A stretch of 64,000 nucleotides of DNA from Gordius sp. MW1. Its lineage: Eukaryota > Nematomorpha > Gordioida > Gordea > Gordiidae. The notes beneath the pieces are model-generated. The model ran no database searches, was not told where the DNA came from, and was given only the letters and a program-made list of their open reading frames with translations. Where the stretch lies: the NCBI GenBank assembly GCA_964036665.1, contig OZ038529.1, forward strand, positions 10,479,060 to 10,543,059, given 5' to 3'. Both the position numbers and the translations under genes were made by a program. Positions 24,901 to 34,346 of this stretch are shown here, piece by piece (the stretch's first letter is position 1; every line of letters begins with the position of its first letter).

Positions 24901-26119
24901 GAATATAAAATATTGTCTTTATATATATTTATAAAAATTTCAGGCAATATTAGAAAATCAAGATTTGGCCGAATGCGCCGTCATTGCGGTGCCTGACTCC
25001 TTGAAAGGACAAGTTCCATTAGCCCTTTGTGTTTTAAAACATGGTATTTTTGAACGATCAATAAAGATAAATATTTAAAAGTAAAAAAATATTATTTAAA
25101 AAAGCGTTAGAATCAATTTCAAACGAATTATTATTATTATAAACACTCTCTGATCTCTCGTTAGATTTGTTTTATTATAACCTGCGCATTAGCGAGCGTC
25201 AAGGCAGAGACTTATCATTATTAGGCAATATTAAACAAACGTAGCAGCGTAAAAAAGATTTTTCGACTGACCATTTTAGATTTGGATCATTGTCTGGTAA
25301 AGGTGCGGTCTCATATAGGGCAGTAATTTCTAATATTTAAACCATTTAAAGCCAATAGGCTCAAAGGGTTAAATCAAGCTTGGGCTCGTTTTATGAATTT
25401 TAATATTTTTGCCATATTTTATAGTATTGACGCAATTTTCTTGAATTTTAATGTTTTTGATTTGTCATGGAACGATTCTTGCACTAATAGGTATCATAAA
25501 AGCGTACGAAGACATAAAAGCGGACACAATTAAAACGGTACGCGACGTAATTGGCCCAGTGGCATCGTTTAAATTGGTGGCAGTAGTGCCCCGTTTACCC
25601 AAAACTCGATCAGGAAAAATATCCCGTACAACTATGCTAGCTCTGGCCACGGACAAACCATTCGACGTATTGCAGCATTTGTTATATATACATTACTAAA
25701 AATGTGTAATTTTATCAATAATGCAATAAAATTTAAACATTAATGTTCAATGTTCCTCCTTACCCCTTCTCCTAACTCAGGGTTTACTATGATTTAATTT
25801 AGAAATTATACTGGAATTAGAGAACTGCACATGTGACCTCAAACCCGACCCGGACCCAATATCGGGTCGGGATGAAAATTTTATAATGTCTTCGGGTTGA
25901 GTGACTTTCAGTTCTCTAACTGGAATCAAATTTATTATCCAAATCCCCTTAAAAATAGTGTGGTTTGATTAAGGTTCAAAAAAGTGGTTAAGGTGTAATA
26001 TTGATTTTTTTTTGAAATCTTAGGTGCCTGTCACAATAGAAGATCCTACAGTGTACAACGATGTAAAAACGTCCCTGCAACAACTCGGCTACGCAATGAA
26101 ATGCAATCGTGTATTCTAG
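12923..26119 (+). CDS. ACSS3: Short-chain acyl-CoA synthetase, ACSS3 type, 14 exons
   Basis: Activates propionate/acetate to the acyl-CoA via an acyl-adenylate; vertebrate ACSS3 is a mitochondrial matrix propionyl-CoA synthetase. Exons: 12923-13146, 15809-15953, 16802-16990, 18079-18213, 19910-20050, 20967-21143, 22023-22133, 22195-22244, 22920-23023, 23817-24094, 24559-24681, 24944-25043, 25491-25666, 26024-26119. They sum to 2,049 nt (682 aa plus TAG), with GT-AG introns and matching phases throughout. An R/S-rich N-terminus lacking acids in the first 25 residues fits a mitochondrial presequence. Motifs in order: PFDKW|FVGG, the [10 protein letters not shown] block, YMPMIPQAV, the A3 P-loop [10 protein letters not shown] (exon 5), [10 protein letters not shown], the A5 motif DHWWQTE across exons 9-10, [15 protein letters not shown] (A8) and KTRSGKISR, which holds the catalytic A10 lysine. 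Length and order match the family and no lesion was found. Confidence 0.95.
13147..15808 (+). other. ACSS3 intron 1
   Basis: 2.66 kb, AT-rich, donor GTACCT and acceptor TAACACAG. It includes a C run at about 13626-13639 and another at 14336-14346. No nested gene was recognised. Confidence 0.8.
15954..16801 (+). other. ACSS3 intron 2
   Basis: 848 nt, donor GTAAAG and acceptor GTAAAAG, phase 0. No repeat structure was recognised. Confidence 0.75.
17067..17234. mobile_element. hAT-type MITE in ACSS3 intron 3, left end lost
   Basis: The right end is CCGTTTTTACAACACT, the shared terminus of the TAGTGTTGT family. The left side starts inside the family consensus (GCTGGGTATTGTTTGG) without the outer 16 or so bases. 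The 8-bp string ACTATGCA still flanks both sides (17059-17066 and 17235-17242). Confidence 0.65.
18214..19909 (+). other. ACSS3 intron 4
   Basis: 1,696 nt, donor GTACAT and acceptor TTGATTAG. It contains the MITE at 19557-19779. The open frame at 18960-19211 shows no protein similarity and is not called. Confidence 0.75.
19557..19779. mobile_element. MITE of the CAT-GGCGTA family in ACSS3 intron 4
   Basis: Left end CATTGGCGTAGGGAGGG and right end CCTAGTTACGCCTATG are inverted. Flanking octamers AATAAATG (19549-19556) and TTTAAATG (19780-19787) agree at 6 of 8 positions. G- and C-rich blocks just inside the ends resemble the copies at 46280 and 47447. Confidence 0.55.
20051..22022 (+). other. 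ACSS3 introns 5 and 6 (around exon 6)
   Basis: Introns 20051-20966 and 21144-22022 flank exon 6 (20967-21143). They are AT-rich; the reading frames inside them have no recognisable product. Donors are GTCAGT and GTATTT. Confidence 0.7.
22287..22489. mobile_element. hAT-type MITE in ACSS3 intron 8
   Basis: A 203-bp element. Left end TAGTGCTGTAAAAACGGC, right end CCGTTTTCACAACACT, then GGGTTTTGTTTGGTCGAC inverted on both sides. Interior strings (AGTCGACTAAACATAAACAG and its complement) form further hairpins. The flanking octamers agree only partly (CCTTAAGT and CCTTCGGT). Confidence 0.7.
23525..23741. mobile_element. hAT-type MITE in ACSS3 intron 9
   Basis: About 217 bp. It opens TAGTGTTGTAAAATGACC, closes AAAACACT(C), and has inverted GTTTTGTTTAGTCGA strings inside. 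Flanking octamers GTACATAG and TTACATAG differ at one base. Confidence 0.6.
25818..25918. mobile_element. 101-bp hAT-type MITE in ACSS3 intron 13
   Basis: Ends TAGAGAACTG and CAGTTCTCTA are perfect inverted repeats. The 8-bp target duplication ACTGGAAT is exact on both sides (25810-25817 and 25919-25926). The interior carries CCCGACCCGGACCC and ATCGGGTCGGG blocks shared with repeats at 29508, 30643 and 56704. Confidence 0.85.
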
Positions 26120-26311
26120 AATCAACGCAAATTTTTATAAAAATTTTTAATTTTGCAACCATATTTAAAGTGTTGCAATTTGTTTAAAGCGATCAGATTA
26201 TTTATAAATTAATCTTATTATACAAATTATAGCACTCTATTTAATGAAAAATAATGTATTTTCGAAATATTGTTACTAAATATATTGTATCGCCTCAGAG
26301 TTTAAATTGTA

Positions 26312-26317
26312 AATAAA
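26312..26317 (+). terminator. Poly(A) signal of ACSS3
   Basis: AATAAA lies 193 bases after the ACSS3 stop codon, in AT-rich 3' sequence. It is the first such hexamer downstream of the gene's last exon. Confidence 0.6.
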
Positions 26318-26791
26318 GGTTTAACAATAACATAAATTATTGCTGGCGCCATTGACTTAATTAGGACAACAAATTAATGAGCTATTACAAAATATTACCA
26401 TAACTCTAGATGTTAATATCGTTAGTTTTATAGAAAACATTTAATTAAATTTTTCACAAAATAACAAACTTTTCAATTTTCTCTATCAAATTTAATATTT
26501 TAGACCACCTTTACTAGAATTGTAAATATTATACAAGGTCAAATTTAGTGTATACCAAGGATTTATGTAGGATGTAGTAGTACTACTATATTAATATTAA
26601 GAATTGTAATCTAATTTGGACTATTTAGACTACTCTGAGTGCTATTTTTTTCAGTAGTAAGTTGTCGAAAGCAAAATAGATAATAATTATTGCATTTCAT
26701 CATACCGATGATAAATAGAAAGATTTTGTCATTTACAAAAAAAACATGTAGACAATTTGTAATTAAGCAAAAAAGTATAAAGTTATCTTAG
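26318..26791. other. Intergenic AT-rich DNA
   Basis: No gene, RNA or repeat structure was recognised between the ACSS3 poly(A) signal and the piggyBac-like relic. Confidence 0.5.
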
Positions 26792-28551
26792 CACTTCGTA
26801 GGTCGGGTGGGGTCATAATGACCCCAAGCCGTTTAAAAATGCTGTACAAAATAAATTAGTGAATATTACAATTCCATTTTTCCGTAGCTTAACATAATTT
26901 ACCCTAGAATATCTCTGCTGGCTAGTTTTTATCCAATAGTTTTTAAAATATAGTGTTTTAGATGCATGGGGTCTTCCACGACCCCACCTTCCATAAAATG
27001 GAAGAAAAAAATTTTTCCTTTTTTTTGAAATATATTATTAAAACCCATTATTGTAAACCCTTTTTTGAAGAAATTTTTTGTATAAATTTCTTTTTATTTA
27101 AAATATTCAAATTTTAAACTCTGATTTTAACATGATAATTTTTCCTCTTGGTATTTCAAAGTGCTTATTTGTGTGATTTTTCTTACATTTTTGATTTTTT
27201 AATTTGTCTAATCTCACAAAGTGCTGTATTTTTAATATTCTTTGTCTGAAGATGGTATAAAATAATAGTTATAACATTTTATCAAGTAATTCTTGATGGT
27301 TCGGATGATTATATCTACATTAGTAGTCATAAATCTGAGAGTGAGTTAACAGGAGATTAAGATGAAGAAGAATTAATTAATATGCCTAACAAAAATAGTT
27401 ACTTTTATAATAACCTAGAAGCTTGGAAAAGACAATACTAAGAGGGACAAAAATAGTCCTAATAAAAATGTTATAACAAGGAACATAATTTTGTATTGCA
27501 TTTAACTAAAGTAGAGTTATATGAATGGGCAGCCAAAACTCATCTAGGTTGTTTTAATACATATTGCAGATGAAATAGTTAAGAGTATAGTGGAATTTAG
27601 CAAATTTGTGACTAAACATATAAAATGTGTATGTAACTATTTTTATATCCTCATAAAATTTCTTATATATGCATATTTTATTGTATTTTAATAATTTTTC
27701 GACAATAAATGTATACATGACAAAATTTCATTTTTAAGGTTGAATAAACTTTAAATTAAAAAAATTAATCATTAAAAAAATTTAAGTTAAATTAATTAAA
27801 ACTATATTTGAAAAAAAAATTCACTAATTTATACAAAAAACAACCATTTTATAAAAAAGTGCAAAATATGGTGTATGAGTTGCAAAATAACATGGAAGGT
27901 TGGGGAAGGAGTGTGTTACATGCGAAGGGGAGAGAAGGAATGAGCGATTCACGTTAGACGCTATGATTGATTACCCCTTTTCTCCCCTACTAGTGTGCAG
28001 GAGAAGAACACGAAGTGCAAAAGTTGAGGTAAACGCTGTATGCAAATTTTTCATTTAAATATTGTTCTTATTCTTAATTTTTATTATATTTTATTATGTA
28101 TCTATAAAAAATTTATGAAATAATATTTAATATGAGTTGAGACCAATAGTAACTTTTTTGCCTTAAAAAACAAAAGGCTAAAAATTGCCTAACTTTAAAC
28201 ATCTCTATTTTTTTTTGTTTTTTTTATCAAATTTTCCACATTTATAGTTTCAACTTTCTTTTATATAATCATATTGATTAAACCATAAAATAAATATATT
28301 TTTTTTGGTATGAGCCAAAATAGTCATTAGGGGAAAAAATTTGGGGGCTGCTCTACTTATAGGCATAAAATTTATACCACTTGATCAAAAAGGCAAATTG
28401 ATATATTAACGTATAAGAGTTGAAATATTATTCTTGCAAATTTTGACAAGTTTATATTATAAAATATCTAAGTTATAGCTATTTAAAGTTTGGGGTAATT
28501 ATGACCCCAAATACCATCCGTGTTAGCATTTTTAACCCAACCTACGAAGTG
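26792..28551. mobile_element. piggyBac-like relic with inverted ends
   Basis: The left end CACTTCGTAGGTCGGG (26792-26807) is matched in inverse by CCCAACCTACGAAGTG (28536-28551). Just inside each end lies a palindromic GGGGTCATAATGACCCC-like block (26809 and about 28493). A further GGGGTCTTCCACGACCCC hairpin lies near 26968. The interior has only stop-ridden stretches, including an acidic/serine-rich piece near 27290-27390 of the kind that opens piggyBac transposases. TTAA follows the right end, but the left flank is CTTA, so the target duplication is not intact. The class assignment is tentative. Confidence 0.45.
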
Positions 28552-28651
28552 TTAAGAGCTTATAAACTAAAATTGGACCATAAGCCATCTAATCTTTATA
28601 ATAAAAAGATCTATACTCCATGCTTTCAAATCTTTGGCATACTTACTAAAA

Positions 28652-29328
28652 TTAAGGCAGATCCAAAATATTTTTATTGAAATAGATTGTCTGTATTTTG
28701 TTATAAATGTTTTGAGCATGTGTTATAATATTATCAAGCAAATAATTAAGCCTATTAAAATCATTATGAGTATAGTTTAGTTTAACCACTAAATTATGTT
28801 TTGTAGGAAGGCCCTTTAAAGCTATTTTGGTTACATTTTTCATTATCCAAGAATGATGATTGGCTAGAGTTTGTTCATAAGCAGGTATAGCCAGTACAGA
28901 AAGCCTTTCATCAACTCCTTTTTCCTTATTATGCACTGATATCTGTTTCATGAATTCAACAATAAATTCAAATGCTCGATGTAATCTTAACAGATTTCTA
29001 CAACCCGATGAATTTGTATTCCTTATATTTTGGATGTTTTCTATTTCGAACGTAACCATTGATTGAACAGTATTATATTTTTCGTTATTATTTTTAATAA
29101 AATTGTTTAATAAATTGACCTTAGTTTTAACATCTTCAGAGATAAATAGAAATATTGATCCCAGCAATAAAATAAATCTAAATATTAATTTGTGTTAAGC
29201 TAATATTACTTTTGTATTTCGTCATAACAGCTAAGATAAGTTATCAATTTTATGTCACTATCGGAGTAAGAGTTGCATTCAATCATTTTTGATAGCAAAG
29301 ATTCAAAGCTAAAATTTGAATCTTCCAT
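28652..29328 (-). CDS. CPTP: Ceramide-1-phosphate transfer protein (GLTP domain)
   Basis: CPTP-type proteins of the GLTP superfamily carry ceramide-1-phosphate between membranes in the cytosol. Exon 1 is 29328-29210, starting at the only upstream ATG in frame. Exon 2 is 29177-28652, ending at TAA. Together they encode 214 aa, the usual CPTP length. The junction rebuilds YDEIQK|FILLLGSIFLF, the typical helix leading to the domain. Visible landmarks are FISEDVKTKVNLL (acidic and lysine head-group contacts), SGCRNLLRLHRAFEFI (the conserved arginines), ANHHSWIMKN (the conserved histidine), ALKGLPTK, and a short C-terminus ending DLP. The intron is only 32 nt (GTAATA...TTTAG, 29209-29178); without it the frame stops after EIQK. 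No frameshift or stop lies in the domain. A processed pseudogene is unlikely because the frame is intact. Confidence 0.85.
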
Positions 29329-29507
29329 ATGTTACAATTGTATGTATGTATATGGCCGATGTTAAACAATCCTAAATTTTGGACTATATTTGCGATTTGA
29401 AATTTGCTATTTCTTATTCAATCCAAAAAATAACGAAGTGGAATTTAATCGGACCCAAGTGAATCTTAATAGGTAAACTTTTAGGCGAAAATTTTAAGAC
29501 GCAATAT

Positions 29508-29665
29508 TCATTTACGATCTTCATAGGTTCGGGTAGAAAATTTGAAAAAGATTTTGGCGGGTCGGGTCCGGGTAGAAAATTTGAAAATGATTTCGGGTCG
29601 GGTCCGGGTAGAAAATTTGAAAATGCTTTCGGGTCGGGTCAAATTTATACAGTCGGGTCCAAGGT
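29508..29665. repeat. Tandem GGGTCGGGTCCGGGTAG repeats
   Basis: Four imperfect units of about 34 bp: a GGGTCGGGTCCGGGTAGAAA block followed by ATTTGAAAATGATTTC-like sequence. The same unit recurs in the same orientation at 30643-30835. The blocks also occur inside the hAT MITE at 25818, so this is probably part of a related hAT-type element. Confidence 0.75.
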
Positions 29666-30173
29666 TTATACATAGTAAAAAACACGCGAGATCTATTTTT
29701 TTAACCAATATTAATTGCTAAGGTAAGAGTGTTTTTAAATATCGATATGTACAAGATCATTATTCATTTGATTCTTCCTCTTTTTTAAATTTTAAAACTC
29801 CGAACTCTGAAGTGCTAGCTAATTCTCATCACTAATTCAAACTAAATAAATTACTCCTGTTTTTAATTTGACTATTTTAAGGTAAATTATTTCAATAAAG
29901 TTATATTTTTAATTTTTTTAGTGTTAACCGTGAAGTTTTAGCTAATCCTTATCGTTAATTTAAATTACATTTAATACATATTCAAAAGCCAACTTAAAAG
30001 TAAGTTATAATTTTATAAATGTTTCATGTGCAAATTTTTAATTATATAATATTTTTTTTATAATAACTTATAATTATTTTTAAGTTTCATATCAAATGAA
30101 TTTATCTTAAATTGCACTTCAAACTTAAAACATTTGAACAGTTTTCATCATATTTACTATATAATCAGCTATC
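29666..30173. other. AT-rich DNA without features
   Basis: No coding or repeat structure was recognised. Confidence 0.4.
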
Positions 30174-30181
30174 TAATATTA

Positions 30182-30356
30182 GGTGGTCCGTCAACTTGCC
30201 AAAAACCATCTCGCCGAATTTAATGTCCCCCGGTTAAAAAAGGTCCCTTAATTTTGTGATTGGTTAAATGGGGGATGATTTTAATGTAGGGGACCTTTTT
30301 TAACCGGGGGACATTAAATTCGGCGAGATGGTTTTCGGCGAGTTGATAGGGCATCA
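30182..30356. mobile_element. 175-bp MITE with 8-bp target duplication
   Basis: Arms of about 65 bp are inverted repeats; the core CCCCGGTTAAAAAAGGTCCC is matched exactly by its complement. The octamer TAATATTA flanks both sides (30174-30181 and 30357-30364). A diverged copy lies at 33181-33392. Confidence 0.85.
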
Positions 30357-30642
30357 TAATATTAATAATGGTTTCATAATAACAATAAATGGATGTTAAT
30401 AGTTGTCTCAAGTCTATAACATATGAGCAGTTTACTTGATATTAGGAAACTAAATATAGATAAATAAATAAGTTTTTTTCACCATCCCCTTTAAAGAATA
30501 CAAATCATCATGGAGAACCCTATATATAATTTTACATTGTGTTATAGCAGAGGATATGGAGGAGGTAAGAATTAAAATAGCACTTTTATTTGTCGATTTA
30601 ATTTTACACACCGCAATTTTCGAGCTCGAAGTAATTTGTTTT

Positions 30643-30849
30643 AATAATATTTCGGGTCGGGTCGAATTCGGGTTGAAGTTTTTAAAATGCTTTCGGGTCG
30701 GGTTCGGGAGAAAATTTGAAAATGATTTCGGGTCGAGTCCGGGTAGAAAATTTGAAAATTATTTCGGGTAGGGTCGGGTCCGGGTAGAAAATTTGAAAAT
30801 AATTTCGGGTCGGGTCGGGTTCGGGTTTAAAAAAGTTTGCAGTTCTCTA
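30643..30849. repeat. CGGGTCGGGT tandem block and hAT-type right end
   Basis: Five or so units of the family seen at 29508. It ends in TTGCAGTTCTCTA, the same terminus as the complete MITE at 25818-25918 (CAGTTCTCTA). The matching left end of this copy was not identified. Confidence 0.65.
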
Positions 30850-31312
30850 GCCTAGACCACTCTCGAATTTTTTTATTTTGCTGTTTTTTCAAATGCAAAT
30901 TATTCGTCAACAATGAAAGAATATTTATTTAAATGTTAAAAATGTTCAATAATAATTATGTTAAAAAATCACCAGTCTCAAACGGGTTCTTATTTGCAAC
31001 AAGCGACCCGCCGTTCCAATTTTACTAGTAACACTTGTAGCTGCATAAAACCAGTTATGCCAAATATAATCAAAACTCTATGCAAAATTAATTTTATTTA
31101 ACAAAAGTTTTCTAGTTTTGTTATTATTAAACGAATTAAAAAATAATAACCTTACGGATCCACTCTTAGAAATTACAAGATCTATGAATAAAAAAGGCGA
31201 AATTAATTTTAATTAAATCATTAGTGCAAGATCATAAATATTTATAAAAATTGAAATATGTCATAAAACACACCTCTCTTTTGCATTAAAATACAAACAT
31301 ATTTACTTAATT
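30850..31312. other. AT-rich DNA without features
   Basis: No coding or repeat structure was recognised. Confidence 0.4.
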
Positions 31313-31495
31313 CGGTCTTACGACGGATTTGTAAGCTATGCTCTTCAACCATAATGGCATTTTCTTGTCACATTACACCGGACATGTTTCGCCATTTAAG
31401 CCACCTTTTTGGATCCGGGCATTGACTTCTGTTGCGCAACCTCCATCTTGATGTAGCATCGAGCCGAGATATGTAAACCTGTCTACTTTTGGGTA
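31313..31495 (-). mobile_element. LINE fragment, interrupted by a hAT element
   Basis: Closely parallels 38540-38680 of the LINE at 38153: shared GGTCTTACGA, AAGCTATGCTCTT, GGCATTTTCTTGTC and TTTTTGGATCCGGGCATTGA. Similarity resumes at 32752-32850 directly after the inserted hAT element and its duplicated target. Confidence 0.75.
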
Positions 31496-31628
31496 CTTTA
31501 GATCAGTGATTCTTAACCGGGGGGCCGCGGCCCCCTAGAGGGCCGTGAGAAGTTTGCCGGGGGGGGCGCCAAATTATGCAAAATTTTATATAATAAAAAT
31601 ATTCAGAAAAGCTTTAGAAAAATTACTT

Positions 31629-31695
31629 ACCAGTGGGATTCGAACTCGTTGCCTTCTGTTTAGACGTTCGCTATAACCACTCAGACCCCACTGGT
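31629..31695 (-). tRNA. tRNA-like sequence, probably a pseudogene
   Basis: On the minus strand the 67-nt segment opens ACCAGTG and closes CACTGGT, a perfect 7-bp acceptor-type stem. A box-B-like GAGTTCGAATCCC and a box-A-like GGTCTGAGTGGTTATAGC are both present. The T-stem pairs poorly and the anticodon loop lacks the standard U33. This points to a tRNA relic or SINE head rather than a working tRNA. It lies inside the hAT element. Confidence 0.5.
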
Positions 31696-31879
31696 ATTAA
31701 AAAAAGCTGTGAAACTTATTATTTATAATAATAATAATTTTTTGAATGGTAGATTTTTTTTGCTGTTTCATAATTTATTCATTTTCTAATTTTTAAAATA
31801 ATTATCTTCATTTAATTTTAAAATTCAACAAATTTAACTTCTAAAATTTAAAAATGAAGCGAACTTCGCACCACCGACT

Positions 31880-32391
31880 TTGGATCGCATAATAGTGCAT
31901 ATTGAGGCTATGAAAATGAAATTACAAAGATGGATTCAAAAAATAAATTTAAATATATATGAAATGTTTCCATTCTATTCACAACAAATCTCTGATTCAA
32001 AATTTCAATTCGAGAAAGAAAATGTAAATTACTTAATTAAATGTCATATTTTAAAATTAATTCATAAATTTAAAAAATGATTCCCTAATGATGAAGGTCA
32101 CATTACAAAACTTTGGATTCAAGATCCATACAACAATTATAAAAATACCAATTTATCATCAGATGATGAAGATTCATTATTAGAATTAATAAATGATTGT
32201 AATTTAAAATCTTTGTTTAAAACTAAAAGTTTGCCGCAATTTTGGATACAAATTCGTGCAAAATATCCTCCATTATTTTCAGCAGCAATGCAAAATTTGC
32301 TGCCTTTCGCTAGTACATATTTGTGTGAAAAAGGCTTCTCAACGATGGTGGATATAAAAACTAAAAAACGCAATCGATTGCGACAAGATTA
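31880..32391 (+). pseudogene. hAT transposase C-terminal remnant
   Basis: The frame reads about 66 codons to a TGA at 32078, then continues in the same frame. It reaches LPQFWIQIRAKYPPL and LPFASTYLCEKGFSTMVDIK, the hATC dimerisation signature of ZBED5/Charlie-type transposases, with KKRNRLRQD just before a TAA at 32389-32391. The catalytic N-terminal part is missing. One internal stop and the truncation show it is inactive. It fills the interior of the 31504-32743 element. Confidence 0.75.
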
Positions 32392-32751
32392 ATGCATGAG
32401 GATAGCATTACGATCAATTGAACCAAGATTTTAACAAATTGGTTGATAATGTTCAGCAGCAGAAATCTCATTAAATATATTTCCGAATGCATATATTTTT
32501 TATTATAAATGAATGTTTTTTATGTTTAATTATGAAGTTTTTATGTTATTTAAATAGATAATGAAATAAGAAAGTTGTGTTTTATGTTCATTATATAATA
32601 TAATGAAACAATAAGAGAAAATCAATATATTATAGATAATTTGACAAATATAAATTATTATGAAAAAATGGGGGGGGGGGGGGCCGCAAAAAAATTATAA
32701 AATATTTGGGGGGCCGCGTGTATAAAAAGGTTAAAAACTACTGCTTTAGAT

Positions 32752-32850
32752 GGTCATTTAGTGATGGGCTGCCTGTAAAGTTCATTTCCATGTATACCGT
32801 TTCTAATCGTTGACTTAAAACCATAGAATAGATAGACTGCTCATCAACGC
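32752..32850 (-). mobile_element. Continuation of the interrupted LINE fragment
   Basis: GTTCATTTCCATGTATACCG and ATCGTTGACTTAAAACCAT match 38698-38745 of the LINE at 38153. This restores the target sequence split by the hAT insertion. Confidence 0.65.
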
Positions 32851-33180
32851 ACAAAACGTGTACCCTTTTTTCCACTATTTTGATGTTAACATGGTTAAGT
32901 GGTGATCATATATAAATTAGTAATTTTCGCAAATTAAATAATCTTATAAAGGTAAATAAAAATATTGAATTGGGTAGATATCAAAACTAGCATTTTAAAA
33001 TAAACATCATTTACATAATACATAAAAATTAAAAATGTAAATACTGCGATTAAAGTTTGTTTAACAATATAGCGCCATCAATATTATGTATACCATTAAT
33101 TTATTGACGTTCGTTTTAATTTATAAACTAGTGAGGAAGGTAAATTGACTGTTATAGCACAAAATTACATGGTTAAGATA
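32851..33180. other. AT-rich DNA without features
   Basis: No coding or repeat structure was recognised. Confidence 0.4.
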
Positions 33181-33392
33181 GGTGCCCTATCGACTCGCCG
33201 AAAACCATCTTGCCGAATTCACACTGGGACATTAACGAACTTCTCTCCATTATCATAAAAAAGGCTTTAAATTAAGTACCTTTTATAATAATTCCTATTT
33301 TTACTAAATTATAACTTTAATCGGAAATTGAAGGATTATATGCTTTTGGGGAACATTTTTTGATTGGGGGACATTCAAGTTGACGGGCCACC
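33181..33392. mobile_element. Diverged copy of the 30182-30356 MITE
   Basis: The left arm GGTGCCCTATCGACTCGCCG with AAAACCATCTTGCCGAATTC matches the first copy, and the right arm ends GTTGACGGGCCACC. The 9-mers GTTAAGATA and GTTAAAATA flank it with one mismatch. Confidence 0.65.
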
Positions 33393-34346
33393 GTTAAAAT
33401 ACACAAGTTGCACTCTTAAAAATGGAGGAAAATTACACACAATTAACCATATGGAACATATGGCATGAGCAGTCTATCTAGTCTATGCAGAGCACACTAT
33501 AGTAGATTTTAAAGCTAAAAGTTTGTAAATATTTAACTTATATTCAAAAAACTGAGACATATATAGAGATGTTAACTTTTAAATTTTGTTTAATGCTTTG
33601 ATAATTAAATGATAAATGTACCAAATAATATATGCGCTTATTTTTAAGCCATAGTATTTAAAAGTAGACCAATTAAAATTGGAATGATATTTTACTAATC
33701 ATCATCAATTTGTAAATTTATCGGCATTTATGTTTAATAACTTACTCCTATGGCAATCGGTAGATCTCTTAAATGATCCTTTACATGTATAAACTAGTAT
33801 TGAAAAAAGGCAGGATTTGATTAGTCGACCTTTAGTTTTAGTCTATTAAACATTAACAGACCAGAGATTTGATCAAGAAACCTTTAGTCTATTTATGCGA
33901 CTAATACAAACAGACTAAAAAAGGATATTATACTTTTTTAATATTAATCAAAAAATTCCTTTAAATAATAAAGCCTCTTTCTAAGACATACAAATAAACA
34001 AATAAATTTATTTTTAAATGCGAATAATAAAATCCTTAAAATAAACAAGAATTTGTTGTTAATATAAGTTAAATAATAGACACACCTTTACAAAATAATC
34101 AATACTTGTTAAAATAACCTAAAGTTAATTGCTTTTTATTTACGGTCTGAACATAAATTAGTAAAAGTTATATACTCACCACATTCTAATTTGTTCATTT
34201 CTTAGTTAAATATAATAACAATACAAAATACAAAAGTTAAAAATTGCAAACTACTTTATACAACAATTACAAATTAAAATAATGTTTTTAATGTTTATGG
34301 CTTGTGACATTTATCATAGCAAATAATAAATATTCTAGCTAAGTTC
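33393..34346. other. AT-rich DNA with a MITE fragment
   Basis: At about 33805-33925 TTTGATTAGTCGACC, TTAGTCTATTAAACA and ACAGACC strings are inner pieces of the TAGTGTTGT MITE family, without recognisable ends. Nothing else was recognised. Confidence 0.45.

Larger units (their letters stand above)
31504..32743 (+). mobile_element. 1,240-bp hAT element with 8-bp target duplication
   Basis: Terminal repeats CAGTGATTCTTAACC and GGTTAAAAACTACTG are imperfectly inverted. The octamer CTTTAGAT is duplicated exactly (31496-31503 and 32744-32751). GC-rich GGGGCCGCGGCCCC and GGGGGCCGC blocks lie inside each end, as in Charlie-like hAT elements. It holds a tRNA-like segment (31629-31695) and the decayed C-terminus of a transposase. 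A 16-base G run is at 32671. Confidence 0.9.

Noticed and set aside
28652-29167. Start of the CPTP-like protein at the internal ATG/TTG giving MLGS
   Set aside because: It would cut off the conserved first helix; an upstream exon at 29328-29210 joins in phase and restores the usual family length of 214 aa.
29508-30835. CRISPR-like array of regularly spaced repeats
   Set aside because: Units are contiguous tandem repeats without unique spacers, and the genome is eukaryotic.
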